A stretch of 64,000 nt of DNA from Croceicoccus bisphenolivorans (GCF_001634625.1 NZ_LRSE01000003.1:62001-126000), one strand, 5' to 3'. Numbered from the stretch's first letter, positions 26,025 through 35,031 are shown. A program made the numbers and translations. Notes: generated by a model not told the origin, from the letters alone.

Positions 26025-26084
26025 GGGTGCTTCGCGCACCCTTGCGGTTTTGAAAGGCGCCCGTCTGGCCTTTTCCCAACCGCG
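26025..26084. other. Strongly structured intergenic segment, candidate RNA element
   Basis: GGGTGC-TTCGC-GCACCC (26025-26041) is followed at once by a larger hairpin in which GCGGTT (26044-26049) pairs with AACCGC (26078-26083) and AAAGGC (26053-26058) with GCCTTT (26068-26073). The pairing is symmetric, so the strand cannot be told. It could be a small RNA, a leader or a processed 3' end; I do not recognise it. Confidence 0.35.
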
Positions 26085-26253
26085 AACTTGCTGGCCTGGA
26101 TTGGCGAGAGCTGTCCGCGGTCGTGGAACGGGGTTGTGGATCAATAGAGCCGTTTGTCCGGACGGCCTCTTCCTGACGGTCCGCCGATACCCCGGGTTAG
26201 TCCGAACCATCCACGTCCGCGGACCGCTCCGCCAATTTTCGTAGCGGTATTCC

Positions 26254-27435
26254 CTAGCTCAGCCTGTCGCGAAAGGCGTCGTAGCCGAAGCCCTTCACCT
26301 TATCGAGCATGCCGGTCTCGCTGTCCCACAGCCAGATCGAAGGCAGCGGCACGCCGTTGAAGGTATTGGTCTTCACCATCGAATAATGCGCCTGGTCAAG
26401 GAACGCGAAACGCGCACCCGGCTCCGGCTTGAACGGCAGGCGATAGTCGCCGATCACATCTCCGGCGAGGCAGGATGGACCGCCCAGCCGCACCGGCTCC
26501 ACACCGGCTTCCTCCGGCAGTTCGCCCAGCATCGCGGGGCGGTAGGGTGCCTCGATCACGTCGGGCATGTGGCAGGTCGCCGAAACATCGGTGATGCCAA
26601 GCGGCATGCCGTTCCAGTGCGTATCGAGCAGCGTGCCGACAAGAATGCCCGCATCCAGAGCAACCGCCTCGCCCGGTTCCATGTAGATTTCGCAGCCCGT
26701 GGTATCGCGAACGTCGATCAGGAACCGGACCAGATCGTCGCGCTGGTAATCGCTGCGCGTGATGTGGTGCCCGCCGCCGAAGTTCAGCCATTTCAGATCG
26801 GGAATCACTTCCTCGATCCACGGCAGCAGCGCTTCCCACGTGCGCTTCAGCGGTTCGAAATCCTGTTCGCACAAAGTGTGGAAGTGCAGGCCGTCGATGC
26901 CCTCCAGATGCTCCTCGGTCAGCTGGTCGATCGGGAAGCCGAGCCGCGAATGCGGCGCGCAGGGATCATAGCGTGGCACTTCGCCTTCGGCATGCATCGG
27001 GTTGATGCGAAGCCCCACATCGAACGATTCGCCGCGGTTGCGCGCTGCCTCGATCTGCGGCTTGAACCGCTCGTGCTGCATCGGAGTGTTGAAGATGACA
27101 TGGTCGGAAAGGCGGAGGATCTCCTCCATGTCCTCTTCCTTGTAGGCGGCGCAATAAGTAGCGATCTCGCCGTCGTAATGCTCTGCCGCCAGCAGTGCTT
27201 CCCACAGGCCCGATGTGCAGACCCCGTCGAGATATTCGCCGATCGTAGGAGCGACAGACCACATGGAAAATGCCTTGAGCGCGGAGAGTACCTTGATCCC
27301 CGCCCGGTCGCGGATATCGGCAAGTACGCGCAAGTTGTCCCGCAGCTTGGCCGTATCGACGACGAAGGCAGGACTGTCGACAAGGTTCAGGTCAAAGCGC
27401 GCAAAGGCCCCGGGATCGCCGGCACGGGTTTCCAT
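26254..27435 (-). CDS. nspC: Carboxynorspermidine/carboxyspermidine decarboxylase
   Basis: 393 residues; PLP enzyme of fold type III that decarboxylates carboxyspermidine to spermidine (or the nor-form). The PLP lysine is K54 in 'VLSALKAFSMWS'. Other family stretches are 'LRINPMHAEGEVPRYDPC', 'HFHTLCEQDFEPLKRTWEAL', 'WLNFGGGHHITRSDY', 'YMEPGEAVALDAG' and 'CLAGDVIGDY'. It is the last gene of a tight minus-strand operon with the dehydrogenase (27849) and the lipoprotein (27454), with 18 bases to the latter. Confidence 0.92.
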   Translation of the reverse strand: METRAGDPGAFARFDLNLVDSPAFVVDTAKLRDNLRVLADIRDRAGIKVLSALKAFSMWSVAPTIGEYLDGVCTSGLWEALLAAEHYDGEIATYCAAYKEEDMEEILRLSDHVIFNTPMQHERFKPQIEAARNRGESFDVGLRINPMHAEGEVPRYDPCAPHSRLGFPIDQLTEEHLEGIDGLHFHTLCEQDFEPLKRTWEALLPWIEEVIPDLKWLNFGGGHHITRSDYQRDDLVRFLIDVRDTTGCEIYMEPGEAVALDAGILVGTLLDTHWNGMPLGITDVSATCHMPDVIEAPYRPAMLGELPEEAGVEPVRLGGPSCLAGDVIGDYRLPFKPEPGARFAFLDQAHYSMVKTNTFNGVPLPSIWLWDSETGMLDKVKGFGYDAFRDRLS

Positions 27436-27453
27436 GTTTTCAGTCCTGCCTGT

Positions 27454-27843
27454 TCAATCGACGCAGATCGCGCGGACGACCTTGCCGTCCACCACTTCGG
27501 CATAGCAGCCGAACAGCGCATCGTCTGCCTGACACGAGCCGACGACTTCGCCGTCCGGCCCGTCGTCCACCGCCGTCACGCACTTGCCGTCGCACTGCTG
27601 GTTGTCGGTGCAGGCGTTGCCGGCATCGGCATAGGGATGAACGCAGATCAGGCTCTGCATCCGCCCCCTCTGGTCAAGGAAACCGCCCGCAGCCTTGCAG
27701 GACTCCGCATCGGCCGCACCGGCACTGACCGGCGCTTGCGCATCAGGGGCGGCGATTTCATCGGCAGGCACCGGCTCGTCGGCCACCGCCTGCGTGCAGG
27801 CGGCAGCGAAGAGCAGGATCGGGGCAAGAAACAGCGCGCGCAT
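27454..27843 (-). CDS. Cys-rich predicted lipoprotein within the spermidine operon
   Basis: 129 residues. The N-terminus 'MRALFLAPILLFAAACTQA' has a lipobox ending at Cys 16, so it should be a lipidated periplasmic protein. After an Ala/Pro/Asp-rich linker come at least seven further cysteines ('ESCKAAGGF', 'SLICVHPY', 'NACTDNQQCDGKCV', 'GSCQ', 'FGCYAEV', 'AICVD'), which suggests a small disulfide-bonded domain. It starts 5 bases after the dehydrogenase stop and ends 18 bases before nspC, so it is surely co-transcribed. The function is unknown; a role in envelope polyamine sensing would be speculation. Confidence 0.72.
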   Translation of the reverse strand: MRALFLAPILLFAAACTQAVADEPVPADEIAAPDAQAPVSAGAADAESCKAAGGFLDQRGRMQSLICVHPYADAGNACTDNQQCDGKCVTAVDDGPDGEVVGSCQADDALFGCYAEVVDGKVVRAICVD

Positions 27844-27848
27844 GAAAC

Positions 27849-29060
27849 TTAAAACGGCAACGGCGCGGGAAGTTCCTCGACCGTCCACGGCAACCCGTGC
27901 TTGTTCAGCATGTCCATGAAGGGATCGGGATCGAACTGCTCCATGTTGAACACGCCGTCACCCTTCCACGCGCCGGTCAGCACCATGGCCGCGCCGATCA
28001 TCGCCGGAACGCCGGTGGTGTAGGATACGGCCTGGTTGCCGGTTTCCTCGTAAGCGTCTTCGTGATCGCAGATGTTCTTGATGTAGAACGTCTTCTCGCC
28101 CGAACCGTCAAGCGCTTCGCCCGTCGCGATGTCGCCGATGTTGGTCTTGCCCTTTGTCGTCGGGCCAAGCGACGCAGGTTCAGGCAACACGGCCTTCAGG
28201 AACTGCAGCGGAATGATCTCGACCCCGTTGTAGGTGACCGGATCGATGCGGGTCATGCCCACGTTCTGCAGGACGGTGAGGTGCTTGATGTACTCGTCCC
28301 CGAACGTCATCCAGAAGCGCGCACGCTCCATTTCCGGGATGAACCTCGCGAGGCTTTCCAGTTCCTCGTGATACATCATGTACATGTTCTTCGGGCCAAC
28401 TGCCTCGAAGTCGAAGCTCTGCTTCACGCCCATCGCCGGGGTCTCGACGAATTCGCCGTTTTCCCAGTGGCGCGCGGGCGCGGTCACTTCGCGGATATTG
28501 ATTTCCGGATTGAAGTTGGTGGCGAATGCCTGCCCGTGATCGCCGCCGTTGCAGTCGAGAATGTCGAGCGTGCGGATCGTCTTCAGCTTGTGCTTCTTCA
28601 GCCACATCGCGAATACGCTGGTGACGCCGGGATCGAAGCCCGAACCCAGCAGCGCCATCAGGCCGGCTTCCTTGAACCGCTCCTGATAGTCCCACTGCCA
28701 GCGATATTCGAACTTCGCGACGTCCTTCGGCTCGTAATTCGCCGTGTCCATGTAATCGACACCCGCGGCAAGGCAGGCGTCCATGATCGAAAGGTCCTGA
28801 TAGGGAAGCGCGAGGTTCACGACGAGCTTGGGCTTCACCGCGTTGAGCAGCGCCGTGGTTGCCGCAACGTCGTCCGCATCGATCTGGTGCGTTTCCACGG
28901 TCACGCCAGTGCGCTGCTTCACCGATTCGGCGATGGCATCGCATTTCGATTTCGTCCGGCTCGCCAGCACGATTTCCGAAAAGATATCGCTGTTCATCGC
29001 CATCTTGTGGACCGCGACCGAACCGACACCACCTGCGCCGATCACCAGAACCTTACTCAA
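27849..29060 (-). CDS. Carboxy(nor)spermidine dehydrogenase, saccharopine dehydrogenase family
   Basis: 403 residues; NADPH-dependent condensation of putrescine (or diaminopropane) with aspartate semialdehyde to carboxyspermidine. The Rossmann motif is 'VLVIGAGGVGSVAVHKMAM'. Family stretches include 'VNLALPYQDLSIMDACL', 'GVDYMDTANYEP' and 'ALLGSGFDPGVTSVFAMW'. The TTG at 29060 was chosen: GGGAG lies 7-8 bases upstream and the nucleotide-binding motif then begins at residue 5; the 48 upstream codons are not protein-like. Its pairing with nspC in one operon is the usual sign of this spermidine route. Confidence 0.88.
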   Translation of the reverse strand: MSKVLVIGAGGVGSVAVHKMAMNSDIFSEIVLASRTKSKCDAIAESVKQRTGVTVETHQIDADDVAATTALLNAVKPKLVVNLALPYQDLSIMDACLAAGVDYMDTANYEPKDVAKFEYRWQWDYQERFKEAGLMALLGSGFDPGVTSVFAMWLKKHKLKTIRTLDILDCNGGDHGQAFATNFNPEINIREVTAPARHWENGEFVETPAMGVKQSFDFEAVGPKNMYMMYHEELESLARFIPEMERARFWMTFGDEYIKHLTVLQNVGMTRIDPVTYNGVEIIPLQFLKAVLPEPASLGPTTKGKTNIGDIATGEALDGSGEKTFYIKNICDHEDAYEETGNQAVSYTTGVPAMIGAAMVLTGAWKGDGVFNMEQFDPDPFMDMLNKHGLPWTVEELPAPLPF

Positions 29061-29203
29061 ATCTCGTCTCCCGAACCTTGGGGAATGCCACTGCGTGAGC
29101 GGTGCATATAGTCCCCTCAGATGACAGAACAAGCGACGGTCTGGACAAGAGAGTGACTGCGCCGCATCACTGCCGCTCCGAAACGGGGATGGAGACAGGG
29201 GCA

Positions 29204-29635
29204 ATGCCCGACAAGGCGATATTGATACCGGCAGCGCTGCTGGTCGTCTGGACGATGGTGATGGCGATCTGGATGGCCGTCGACCGGGTAAAGACCTTCA
29301 CCAAGGCCAAGATCGACATCAACAAGGCCGCACCCGGCGCGCGCGGTGTCGACTTGCAGAAGATGCTGCCGCCCGGCAGCGACTGGCCCGCCCACAACTA
29401 CATGCACCTGATGGAGCAGCCGACGGTGTTCTACGCCGCCGTGGTGATCCTCTCGATCGGTGGGCCAAGCGGATATGACTACGGACTGGCATGGGCCTAC
29501 TTAGTGCTGCGCGTGGTGCATTCGGTGTACCAGGCGAAGATCAACGTGGTGAAAATTCGCGGCGCGCTGTTCGTCGTTTCGACGCTGGTGATGCTGATCC
29601 TGTCGATCAGGGCGCTACTGTCGGTGCTGAATTAG
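29204..29635 (+). CDS. MAPEG-family membrane protein
   Basis: 143 residues with four hydrophobic helices, the pattern of the membrane-associated eicosanoid/glutathione metabolism family. Recognisable pieces are 'DLQKMLPPGSDWPAHNYMHLMEQPT' in its cut parts ('PAHNYMHLMEQP') and 'LAWAYLVLRVVHSVYQ'. Bacterial members may be glutathione-linked but most are uncharacterised. The ATG at 29204 has GGAG 9 bases before it; another ATG lies at 29189. It diverges from the carboxyspermidine operon and converges on the methyltransferase gene. Confidence 0.83.
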   Translation: MPDKAILIPAALLVVWTMVMAIWMAVDRVKTFTKAKIDINKAAPGARGVDLQKMLPPGSDWPAHNYMHLMEQPTVFYAAVVILSIGGPSGYDYGLAWAYLVLRVVHSVYQAKINVVKIRGALFVVSTLVMLILSIRALLSVLN

Positions 29636-29644
29636 GGCCAGAAC

Positions 29645-30856
29645 CTAACGCACGAAGAGGCTGGCCAGTTCGACGTGAGTGGACCACCGGAACTGGCCGA
29701 CAGGGCGCAGATGCTCCAGCCGGTATCCGCCCGCCACCAGCGTTGCCGCATCCTTGGCCCAGCTGGACGGGTTGCAACTGATGTAGCACACGCGCTGCAC
29801 GGTGCTTTCGGCCAGCCTTGCCACCTGTTCCTTCGCGCCGGCGCGCGGGGGATCGAGCAGGACGGCATCGAAACGGTTCAGTTCCGCAGGCAGAAGCGGG
29901 TTGCGGAAAAGGTCACGGTGCTGGACGAACACCTGCCGCCCCGAATTCGCCTGGGCCGCACCCGCAGCCGCCTTGCAGGCCATGTGCGCATCGCGCGCAG
30001 CCTCTGCCGCAAGCACTTTCGCGCCATCCGAAAGCGCAAATGCAAACGTGCCGAGGCCGGAGAACAGGTCGGCCACCGTCTTCGCACCTGCCAACCACTC
30101 GCGGGCATCGGCGATCAGTGCTGCCTCTCCCTCGCGCGTGGGCTGCAAAAAGCTTCCGGGCGGCAGTGAGACCGGAACGCCACCAAGCATGACGGTAACC
30201 GGCTCCGGCTCCCAATGCGTTTCGGGGCCATAGCCATCGTCCAGCGTCAGGCGGGCAACGCCCAGCTTCTGGGCAAAGGCGATCAGGCTTTCTGTTTCCG
30301 CCAGCCCTTCGGGCATGAAACCCTTCACGTTGCAGTCGACGCCCTGATCGGCCAGCGTCAGGTGAATGTCGGCAGACAGCTTCTTGCGCGCAAAACTGCG
30401 CAACATACCGCGCAAGGGTTCGACCAACGCGAACAGTTCCGGCGCGAGGACGGGACACTCGGCCAGATCGACCAGCGCATGGCTGCGCCCTTCGCGAAAA
30501 CCGATCCGGACTGAACGGCCTTTCCCTTCCACGTGAAGCGTCGCACGGCGGCGGCTGTTCGGGGGCGAAAGGTGCGGCAGATCGAAATGCACAGCCTCCA
30601 GCCCCTGCCCCGTGGCGGCATTGGCAACACGATCCCGCACGAACGCGGTCCAGCTTTCCTCGTCCAGCTGCTGCAACTGGCATCCGCCGCATTTGCCGAA
30701 ATGGCGGCACGGCGGTTCAGCACGGTGCGGCCCCGGTGTGACGGCACCATCGGGTGCCACGATGTCCCCGGGCGCGGTCAGCGGCACATGGCGGCCAGAC
30801 GCGGTGACGCCATCGCCCTTGGCGGCGATCCGCAGGATTTCTTCGGTTTCACTCAC
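29645..30856 (-). CDS. 23S rRNA (uracil-5-)-methyltransferase, RlmC/RlmD/TrmA type
   Basis: 403 residues; SAM-dependent 5-methyluridine methyltransferase of rRNA or tRNA. The 4Fe-4S ligands are 'CRHFGKCGGC' with a later Cys in 'AECPVLAPE'. The SAM fold has 'DLFSGLGTFAFAL', 'VLLDPPRAG' and the catalytic Cys in 'VCYISCNPSSWAKD'. No N-terminal TRAM-like domain of normal length is obvious, though residues 1-50 could be a short version. The GTG start at 30856 overlaps the nnr stop (GTGA), which fixes the start and shows coupling. The exact target base cannot be read here. Confidence 0.86.
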   Translation of the reverse strand: MSETEEILRIAAKGDGVTASGRHVPLTAPGDIVAPDGAVTPGPHRAEPPCRHFGKCGGCQLQQLDEESWTAFVRDRVANAATGQGLEAVHFDLPHLSPPNSRRRATLHVEGKGRSVRIGFREGRSHALVDLAECPVLAPELFALVEPLRGMLRSFARKKLSADIHLTLADQGVDCNVKGFMPEGLAETESLIAFAQKLGVARLTLDDGYGPETHWEPEPVTVMLGGVPVSLPPGSFLQPTREGEAALIADAREWLAGAKTVADLFSGLGTFAFALSDGAKVLAAEAARDAHMACKAAAGAAQANSGRQVFVQHRDLFRNPLLPAELNRFDAVLLDPPRAGAKEQVARLAESTVQRVCYISCNPSSWAKDAATLVAGGYRLEHLRPVGQFRWSTHVELASLFVR

Positions 30857-32256
30857 AGACAGTTCGCCATCGCCGGTTGCACATGATCGGCAAGGTTCCC
30901 CGCATGGAACGCCGGCCCCGCCAGCCGCGCGGCCTCCCCATGCAGCCACACCGCTTCGTTCGCCGCCGCCCAGGCATCGGCGGTAACTGCAAGGCGCGCG
31001 GCGCAAAGCCCTGCCAGCACATCGCCCGTGCCCGCAACGGACAGCCAGCTTGGTGCCTTTCCGGCAAACGCGATCCTGCCGTCCGGCGCGGCGATCACCG
31101 TGTCTGGCCCCTTGGCGACAACGACTGCTCCGCTTGCACGCGCGAGGGCCTGTGCCCGGTCCGGCTTGCCGCCGCCGGAAAGCCCGAAATGCCGTTCCAG
31201 CCGCGAAAGTTCGCCTTCATGCGGGGTTAGGATCGCCCCGGCTGCCGGCCGGTCCAGCAACATCAGCGCATCGGCATCGAGCACCGCGCGGTGCCCGCTG
31301 GCCAGTGCTGCGTTCAGCCGCGCCCGCGCATTGTCGTCGCGCCCCAGCCCCGGCCCGACCAGCACGGCGGCAATCCGCTCGTCCAACAGCGCATCGGACA
31401 GGCCATCATCGCCGGTAGACTGCACCACCAGCCAATCGGGAGCACCGCACTCCCCACGCGCCAGCAGTTTCACATAACCCGCCCCGCCGTGGGCCGCCGC
31501 ACGCGATGCAAGCAGCGCCGCCCCCGACATCGCGCCGCCGACAACAGCGACAAGGCCACGCCGATACTTGTGCGCATCGGGCGCGGGCACGGAGAGCTGC
31601 GGCTTCGACACCGTGACAGCGCCACCCCGCGCTTTCGCAGCGCCGATATCGACCAGCCTCGCCATGTCCCAATGCGCCATCGCCGGCATCAGGAAATGCG
31701 CACGCTTCCAATAACCCAGCGCGATGCACAGCGCATAGTGCGGAAGGTTCGCGGCAAGGATTGCGCCGGTATTGCTGTCGATCCCGCTCGGCACGTCGAT
31801 GGCAACGGTGCGGTGGTGGCGCGCGGCAAGACCCGCCAGCAGCGCGTTCATCCCGTCCGACAGCATCCGCGACAGGCCGGTGCCGAACAGGCAGTCGACA
31901 AGGATCCAGCCCTTCGCGTCACCCGCATCGGCCACCCTGCCGCGATAGAGCGAGGCCGCGCGCCTTGCCGCATCCGTGCCCGGATCGCGCGCGGCGACGA
32001 CCTGTACTTCGCCGCCGCGTTCGCGGATCGCCTCGGCAATAACGTACCCGTCGCCGCCGTTGTTGCCGGGGCCGCACAGCACCGTCACGCCATGCCCGTG
32101 GGGTGCGCCCGCAGCCATGCGCCAGACATATTCCGCCGCCCCGCGCCCCGCGCGCTGCATCAGTTCGTGAACGTCTGTGCCGCCATCCATCAGCCGCTCT
32201 TCCGCCGCGACCATCTGCGCGACGGTGAGCACCTGATCGGCGGCGGCGAAGGTCAT
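30853..32256 (-). CDS. nnr: Bifunctional NAD(P)H-hydrate epimerase / ADP-dependent dehydratase
   Basis: 467 residues; repairs hydrated NADH and NADPH. The N-terminal epimerase (about 1-210) has 'LCGPGNNGGDGYVIA' and 'VDCLFGTGLSR'. The C-terminal kinase-fold dehydratase (about 220-467) has 'VVGGAMSGAALLASR', 'VGPGLGRDDNA', 'LTPHEGELSRL' and 'VAGTGDVLAGL'. Both domains look intact. It starts 7 bases after the ilvD stop and overlaps the methyltransferase start, so ilvD-nnr-rlm is one operon. Confidence 0.93.
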   Translation of the reverse strand: MTFAAADQVLTVAQMVAAEERLMDGGTDVHELMQRAGRGAAEYVWRMAAGAPHGHGVTVLCGPGNNGGDGYVIAEAIRERGGEVQVVAARDPGTDAARRAASLYRGRVADAGDAKGWILVDCLFGTGLSRMLSDGMNALLAGLAARHHRTVAIDVPSGIDSNTGAILAANLPHYALCIALGYWKRAHFLMPAMAHWDMARLVDIGAAKARGGAVTVSKPQLSVPAPDAHKYRRGLVAVVGGAMSGAALLASRAAAHGGAGYVKLLARGECGAPDWLVVQSTGDDGLSDALLDERIAAVLVGPGLGRDDNARARLNAALASGHRAVLDADALMLLDRPAAGAILTPHEGELSRLERHFGLSGGGKPDRAQALARASGAVVVAKGPDTVIAAPDGRIAFAGKAPSWLSVAGTGDVLAGLCAARLAVTADAWAAANEAVWLHGEAARLAGPAFHAGNLADHVQPAMANCL

Positions 32257-32263
32257 CGCGGGA

Positions 32264-34123
32264 TCAGCGTCGCGACGTGATGAACGACAGGTCGCGTACT
32301 GCCCCGCGCGCGGCACTCGTCGCCATCGCGGCATAGGCCTTGAGCGCGGTCGAAACCCGACGCGGGCGCGGGTGGGAGGGGGCCCATGCCGCTTCGCCCT
32401 TCGCGTCCATCGCGATCCGGCGCTCGGCCAGAACCTCGTCCGTCACCGCGACATTGATCGTCCGGTTCGGGATGTCGATCTCGATCAGGTCACCCTCCTC
32501 GACCAGCCCGATGGCGCCGCCTTCGGCCGCTTCGGGAGAGGCATGGCCGATGGAGAGGCCCGAGGTGCCGCCCGAAAAGCGCCCGTCGGTGATCAGCGCG
32601 CATGCCGCGCCCAGCCCCTTCGACTTCAGGTAGCTGGTGGGGTAGAGCATTTCCTGCATGCCCGGCCCGCCGCGCGGCCCTTCGTAGCGGATCACGACGA
32701 CGTCGCCCGCAACGACCTGCCCGCCAAGGATGCCGACGACTGCCGCTTCCTGGCTTTCGAACACCTTGGCCGGCCCCTTGAAGGTCAGGATCTTTTCATC
32801 GACGCCCGCCGTCTTCACGATGCAGCCGTCGCGCGCGATGTTGCCGTAAAGCACCGCCAGTCCGCCGTCCTTGCTGAACGCGTTTTCGGCGTTGCGGATC
32901 ACCCCGCCGACGCGGTCGGTGTCGATCTCGTCCCAGCGGCGGTTCTGGCTGAACGCGGTCTGCGTCGGCACCCCGCCCGGCGCCGCGGCGTAGAATTCGC
33001 GCACGCTGTCGCTGTTCGTGCGGCCCACGTCCCAGCGCTCCAGCGCCTCGCCCATCGTGCGGCTGTGCACGGTGGGGCAATCGGCATTGATCAGGCCGGC
33101 CCGCTCCAGCTCTCCCAAAATCGCCATGATGCCGCCGGCGCGGTGGACGTCTTCCATGTGGACGTCGGACTTGGCGGGGGCTACCTTCGACAGGCACGGC
33201 ACCTTGCGGGAAAGCCGGTCGATGTCGGCCATCGTGAAGTCGATTTCGCCTTCATGTGCGGCGGCGAGCAGGTGGAGCACGGTGTTGGTCGACCCACCCA
33301 TCGCGATGTCCAGGCTCATCGCATTCTCGAACGCGGCGAAGCTGGCGATATTGCGCGGCAGGACGCTTTCGTCCTCTTCCTCGTAGTACTTCTTGCAAAG
33401 GTCCACGACAGTGCGCCCCGCCTCACGGAACAGCTTCTCGCGGTCCGCGTGGGTTGCCAGCATCGAACCGTTGCCGGGCAGCGACAGGCCCAGTGCTTCG
33501 GTCAGGCAGTTCATCGAATTCGCGGTGAACATGCCGCTGCACGAACCGCAAGTCGGGCAGGCGGAGCGTTCGATGGCCTGCACGTCTTCGTCCGAAACGC
33601 TGTCGTCGGCGGCGGCAACCATCGCGTCGACAAGATCGAGCGCGACTTCCTTGCCCTTCAGCACGACTTTGCCCGCTTCCATCGGGCCGCCCGACACGAA
33701 GACGACGGGGATATTGAGCCTGAGCGCCGCCATCAGCATCCCCGGCGTGATCTTGTCGCAGTTGGAGATGCAGACGATCGCATCCGCACAGTGGGCGTTC
33801 ACCATGAACTCCACCGAATCGGCGATAAGGTCGCGGCTGGGCAGCGAATAGAGCATGCCGTCGTGGCCCATCGCGATGCCGTCATCGACGGCGATGGTGT
33901 TGAATTCCTTGGCAACGCCGCCCGCCGCCTCGATCTCTCCGGCGACCAGCTGGCCCAGATCCTTCAGGTGGACGTGGCCGGGCACGAACTGGGTGAAGGA
34001 ATTGGCGATCGCGATGATCGGCTTTCCGAAGTCGCTATCCTTCATGCCCGTCGCGCGCCAGAGGCCGCGCGCGCCCGCCATGTTGCGGCCGTGGGTCGAT
34101 GTGCGTGAACGATAGGCGGGCAT
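32264..34123 (-). CDS. ilvD: Dihydroxy-acid dehydratase
   Basis: 619 residues; dehydrates dihydroxyisovalerate and dihydroxymethylvalerate in valine and isoleucine synthesis, with an Fe-S cluster. The family signature '[18 protein letters not shown]' and the second Cys region '[18 protein letters not shown]' are intact, as are '[13 protein letters not shown]' and the C-terminal '[17 protein letters not shown]'. The start at 34123 ('[17 protein letters not shown]') matches the family and has CGGAG 9 bases upstream. It heads the ilvD-nnr-rlm operon and diverges from the gene at 34260. Confidence 0.95.
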   Translation of the reverse strand: MPAYRSRTSTHGRNMAGARGLWRATGMKDSDFGKPIIAIANSFTQFVPGHVHLKDLGQLVAGEIEAAGGVAKEFNTIAVDDGIAMGHDGMLYSLPSRDLIADSVEFMVNAHCADAIVCISNCDKITPGMLMAALRLNIPVVFVSGGPMEAGKVVLKGKEVALDLVDAMVAAADDSVSDEDVQAIERSACPTCGSCSGMFTANSMNCLTEALGLSLPGNGSMLATHADREKLFREAGRTVVDLCKKYYEEEDESVLPRNIASFAAFENAMSLDIAMGGSTNTVLHLLAAAHEGEIDFTMADIDRLSRKVPCLSKVAPAKSDVHMEDVHRAGGIMAILGELERAGLINADCPTVHSRTMGEALERWDVGRTNSDSVREFYAAAPGGVPTQTAFSQNRRWDEIDTDRVGGVIRNAENAFSKDGGLAVLYGNIARDGCIVKTAGVDEKILTFKGPAKVFESQEAAVVGILGGQVVAGDVVVIRYEGPRGGPGMQEMLYPTSYLKSKGLGAACALITDGRFSGGTSGLSIGHASPEAAEGGAIGLVEEGDLIEIDIPNRTINVAVTDEVLAERRIAMDAKGEAAWAPSHPRPRRVSTALKAYAAMATSAARGAVRDLSFITSRR

Positions 34124-34259
34124 TTGCTTGGCTCCGGATAGAATTTCGCTGCCCGTCACTAGCGGCAGCGGCGGGCAAGTCTAGGCCCCAATCGCGCGCT
34201 TTGCCATGTCTGCGGTCACGATTTCGCAAGTGCCGCATTGCGTGCTATGCTCCCCCGCA

Positions 34260-34691
34260 ATGGACGATATTCCCCGCTACCGGCTCGAAGACCCGGAGCG
34301 AGAGTGGCTCGAAGAGTCGCGATCGTGGATCAAGGGTCACTTCAGCGAAAAGGCTGAAGACAATTACGACGATACCGACGCCAAGCTCGCCGTGGTGCGC
34401 GCCAACCTTGCCCATGGATGGGTAAAGGCGGATGACACCTGGAAGCTGCAGGCACTCGGCATCGCGCTGGGCGATGCGCTGGCGGATGACCTGATGCTGG
34501 ACTGGATCACGGTGGACGATGAATACGGCCGCGTTCCGGCGCTGAACTGGCCGGGCACCTCGATCGTGCTTTATCCGGTGACGATGATATCCCAGCGGAT
34601 CGAGGCGGGCGAGGATGTCGATGTCGACGTGATGTTCGAACAGACCCGCGAAAAACTGCAGGAAATCGCGTTCAGCGGCGACGTTGAATAA
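34260..34691 (+). CDS. DUF3806-like protein
   Basis: 143 residues, acidic, without signal peptide or membrane helix, so probably cytoplasmic. The layout 'LEESRSWIKGHF', 'LQALGIALGDALADDLML' and 'WPGTSIVLYPVTMISQRIE' recalls the DUF3806 family, a group of unknown function. The ATG at 34260 is the first Met of the conserved part. It diverges from ilvD, and GTGAC/GTCAC inverted repeats follow 10 bases after its stop. Confidence 0.7.
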   Translation: MDDIPRYRLEDPEREWLEESRSWIKGHFSEKAEDNYDDTDAKLAVVRANLAHGWVKADDTWKLQALGIALGDALADDLMLDWITVDDEYGRVPALNWPGTSIVLYPVTMISQRIEAGEDVDVDVMFEQTREKLQEIAFSGDVE

Positions 34692-34699
34692 GCACGACA

Positions 34700-34787
34700 G
34701 GGTGACAAAGGTGACACCCTGTCACCCATGTCCAACAGCCGCAAGCCCGCAGGAAAGCTGGCTTTGAGCGCACGCGTCACGGGTGAC
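34700..34787. repeat. Five GTGAC/GTCAC half sites forming nested inverted repeats
   Basis: GGGTGACA (34700-34707) pairs with TGTCACCC (34720-34727). An alternative stem GGTGACA (34710-34716)/TGTCACC (34720-34726) competes for the same right arm. A third pair, GTCAC-GG-GTGAC, lies at 34776-34787. It may be a terminator after the DUF3806 gene or a binding-site cluster. Confidence 0.5.
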
Positions 34788-34969
34788 ACTGTGCAGGCAA
34801 GGACCAACGATGGCAAAGAGCGGCGCGCATCATGACGCGGCGCCGGCGTGTAGGAAAATGGTTTGTGATTGCGGGATGCGATGGCGAGTTACGGGGTTGT
34901 GCCGGTAGGAGCCGAATGACCGATATGGCGTGAAGCGTAGCCGTTGTCGAATGCCCGATACTATACCCG

Positions 34970-34994
34970 TAAAAAGGTCGAGAGTGGACTCTCG
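34970..34994 (-). terminator. Intrinsic terminator of the winged-helix/TPR regulator
   Basis: On the minus strand CGAGAG-TCCA-CTCTCG (34994-34979) is followed by ACCTTTTT. It lies 38 bases after the stop of the gene at 35032. Confidence 0.7.
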
Positions 34995-35031
34995 CGCCGG
35001 AACATCAGGTCGACACGATCATACGCGAAGG

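Larger units (their letters stand above)
25750..26253. other. Non-coding gap between the XRE regulator and nspC
   Basis: No credible gene is seen in these 504 bases. The part next to the regulator holds the TGCAAC array. The middle holds two hairpins (26025-26084). The end near nspC has an ACCGCT/AGCGGT inverted repeat (26223-26248) that may lie in the nspC 3' region. Confidence 0.6.
34692..35031. other. Gap with repeats and a terminator, no gene seen
   Basis: The first third carries the GTGAC/GTCAC repeats and the last part the terminator of the regulator at 35032. Short open frames here have no ribosome site or protein-like composition. Confidence 0.6.

Noticed and set aside
26025-26084. 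Identification of the hairpins as 6S RNA
   Set aside because: Only loose resemblance; no closing stem was found and the usual gene neighbours are absent.
25872-26210. 112-codon open frame on the minus strand in the nspC-regulator gap
   Set aside because: No ribosome site, Arg/Pro-rich, and it overlaps the hairpin segment; no family resemblance.
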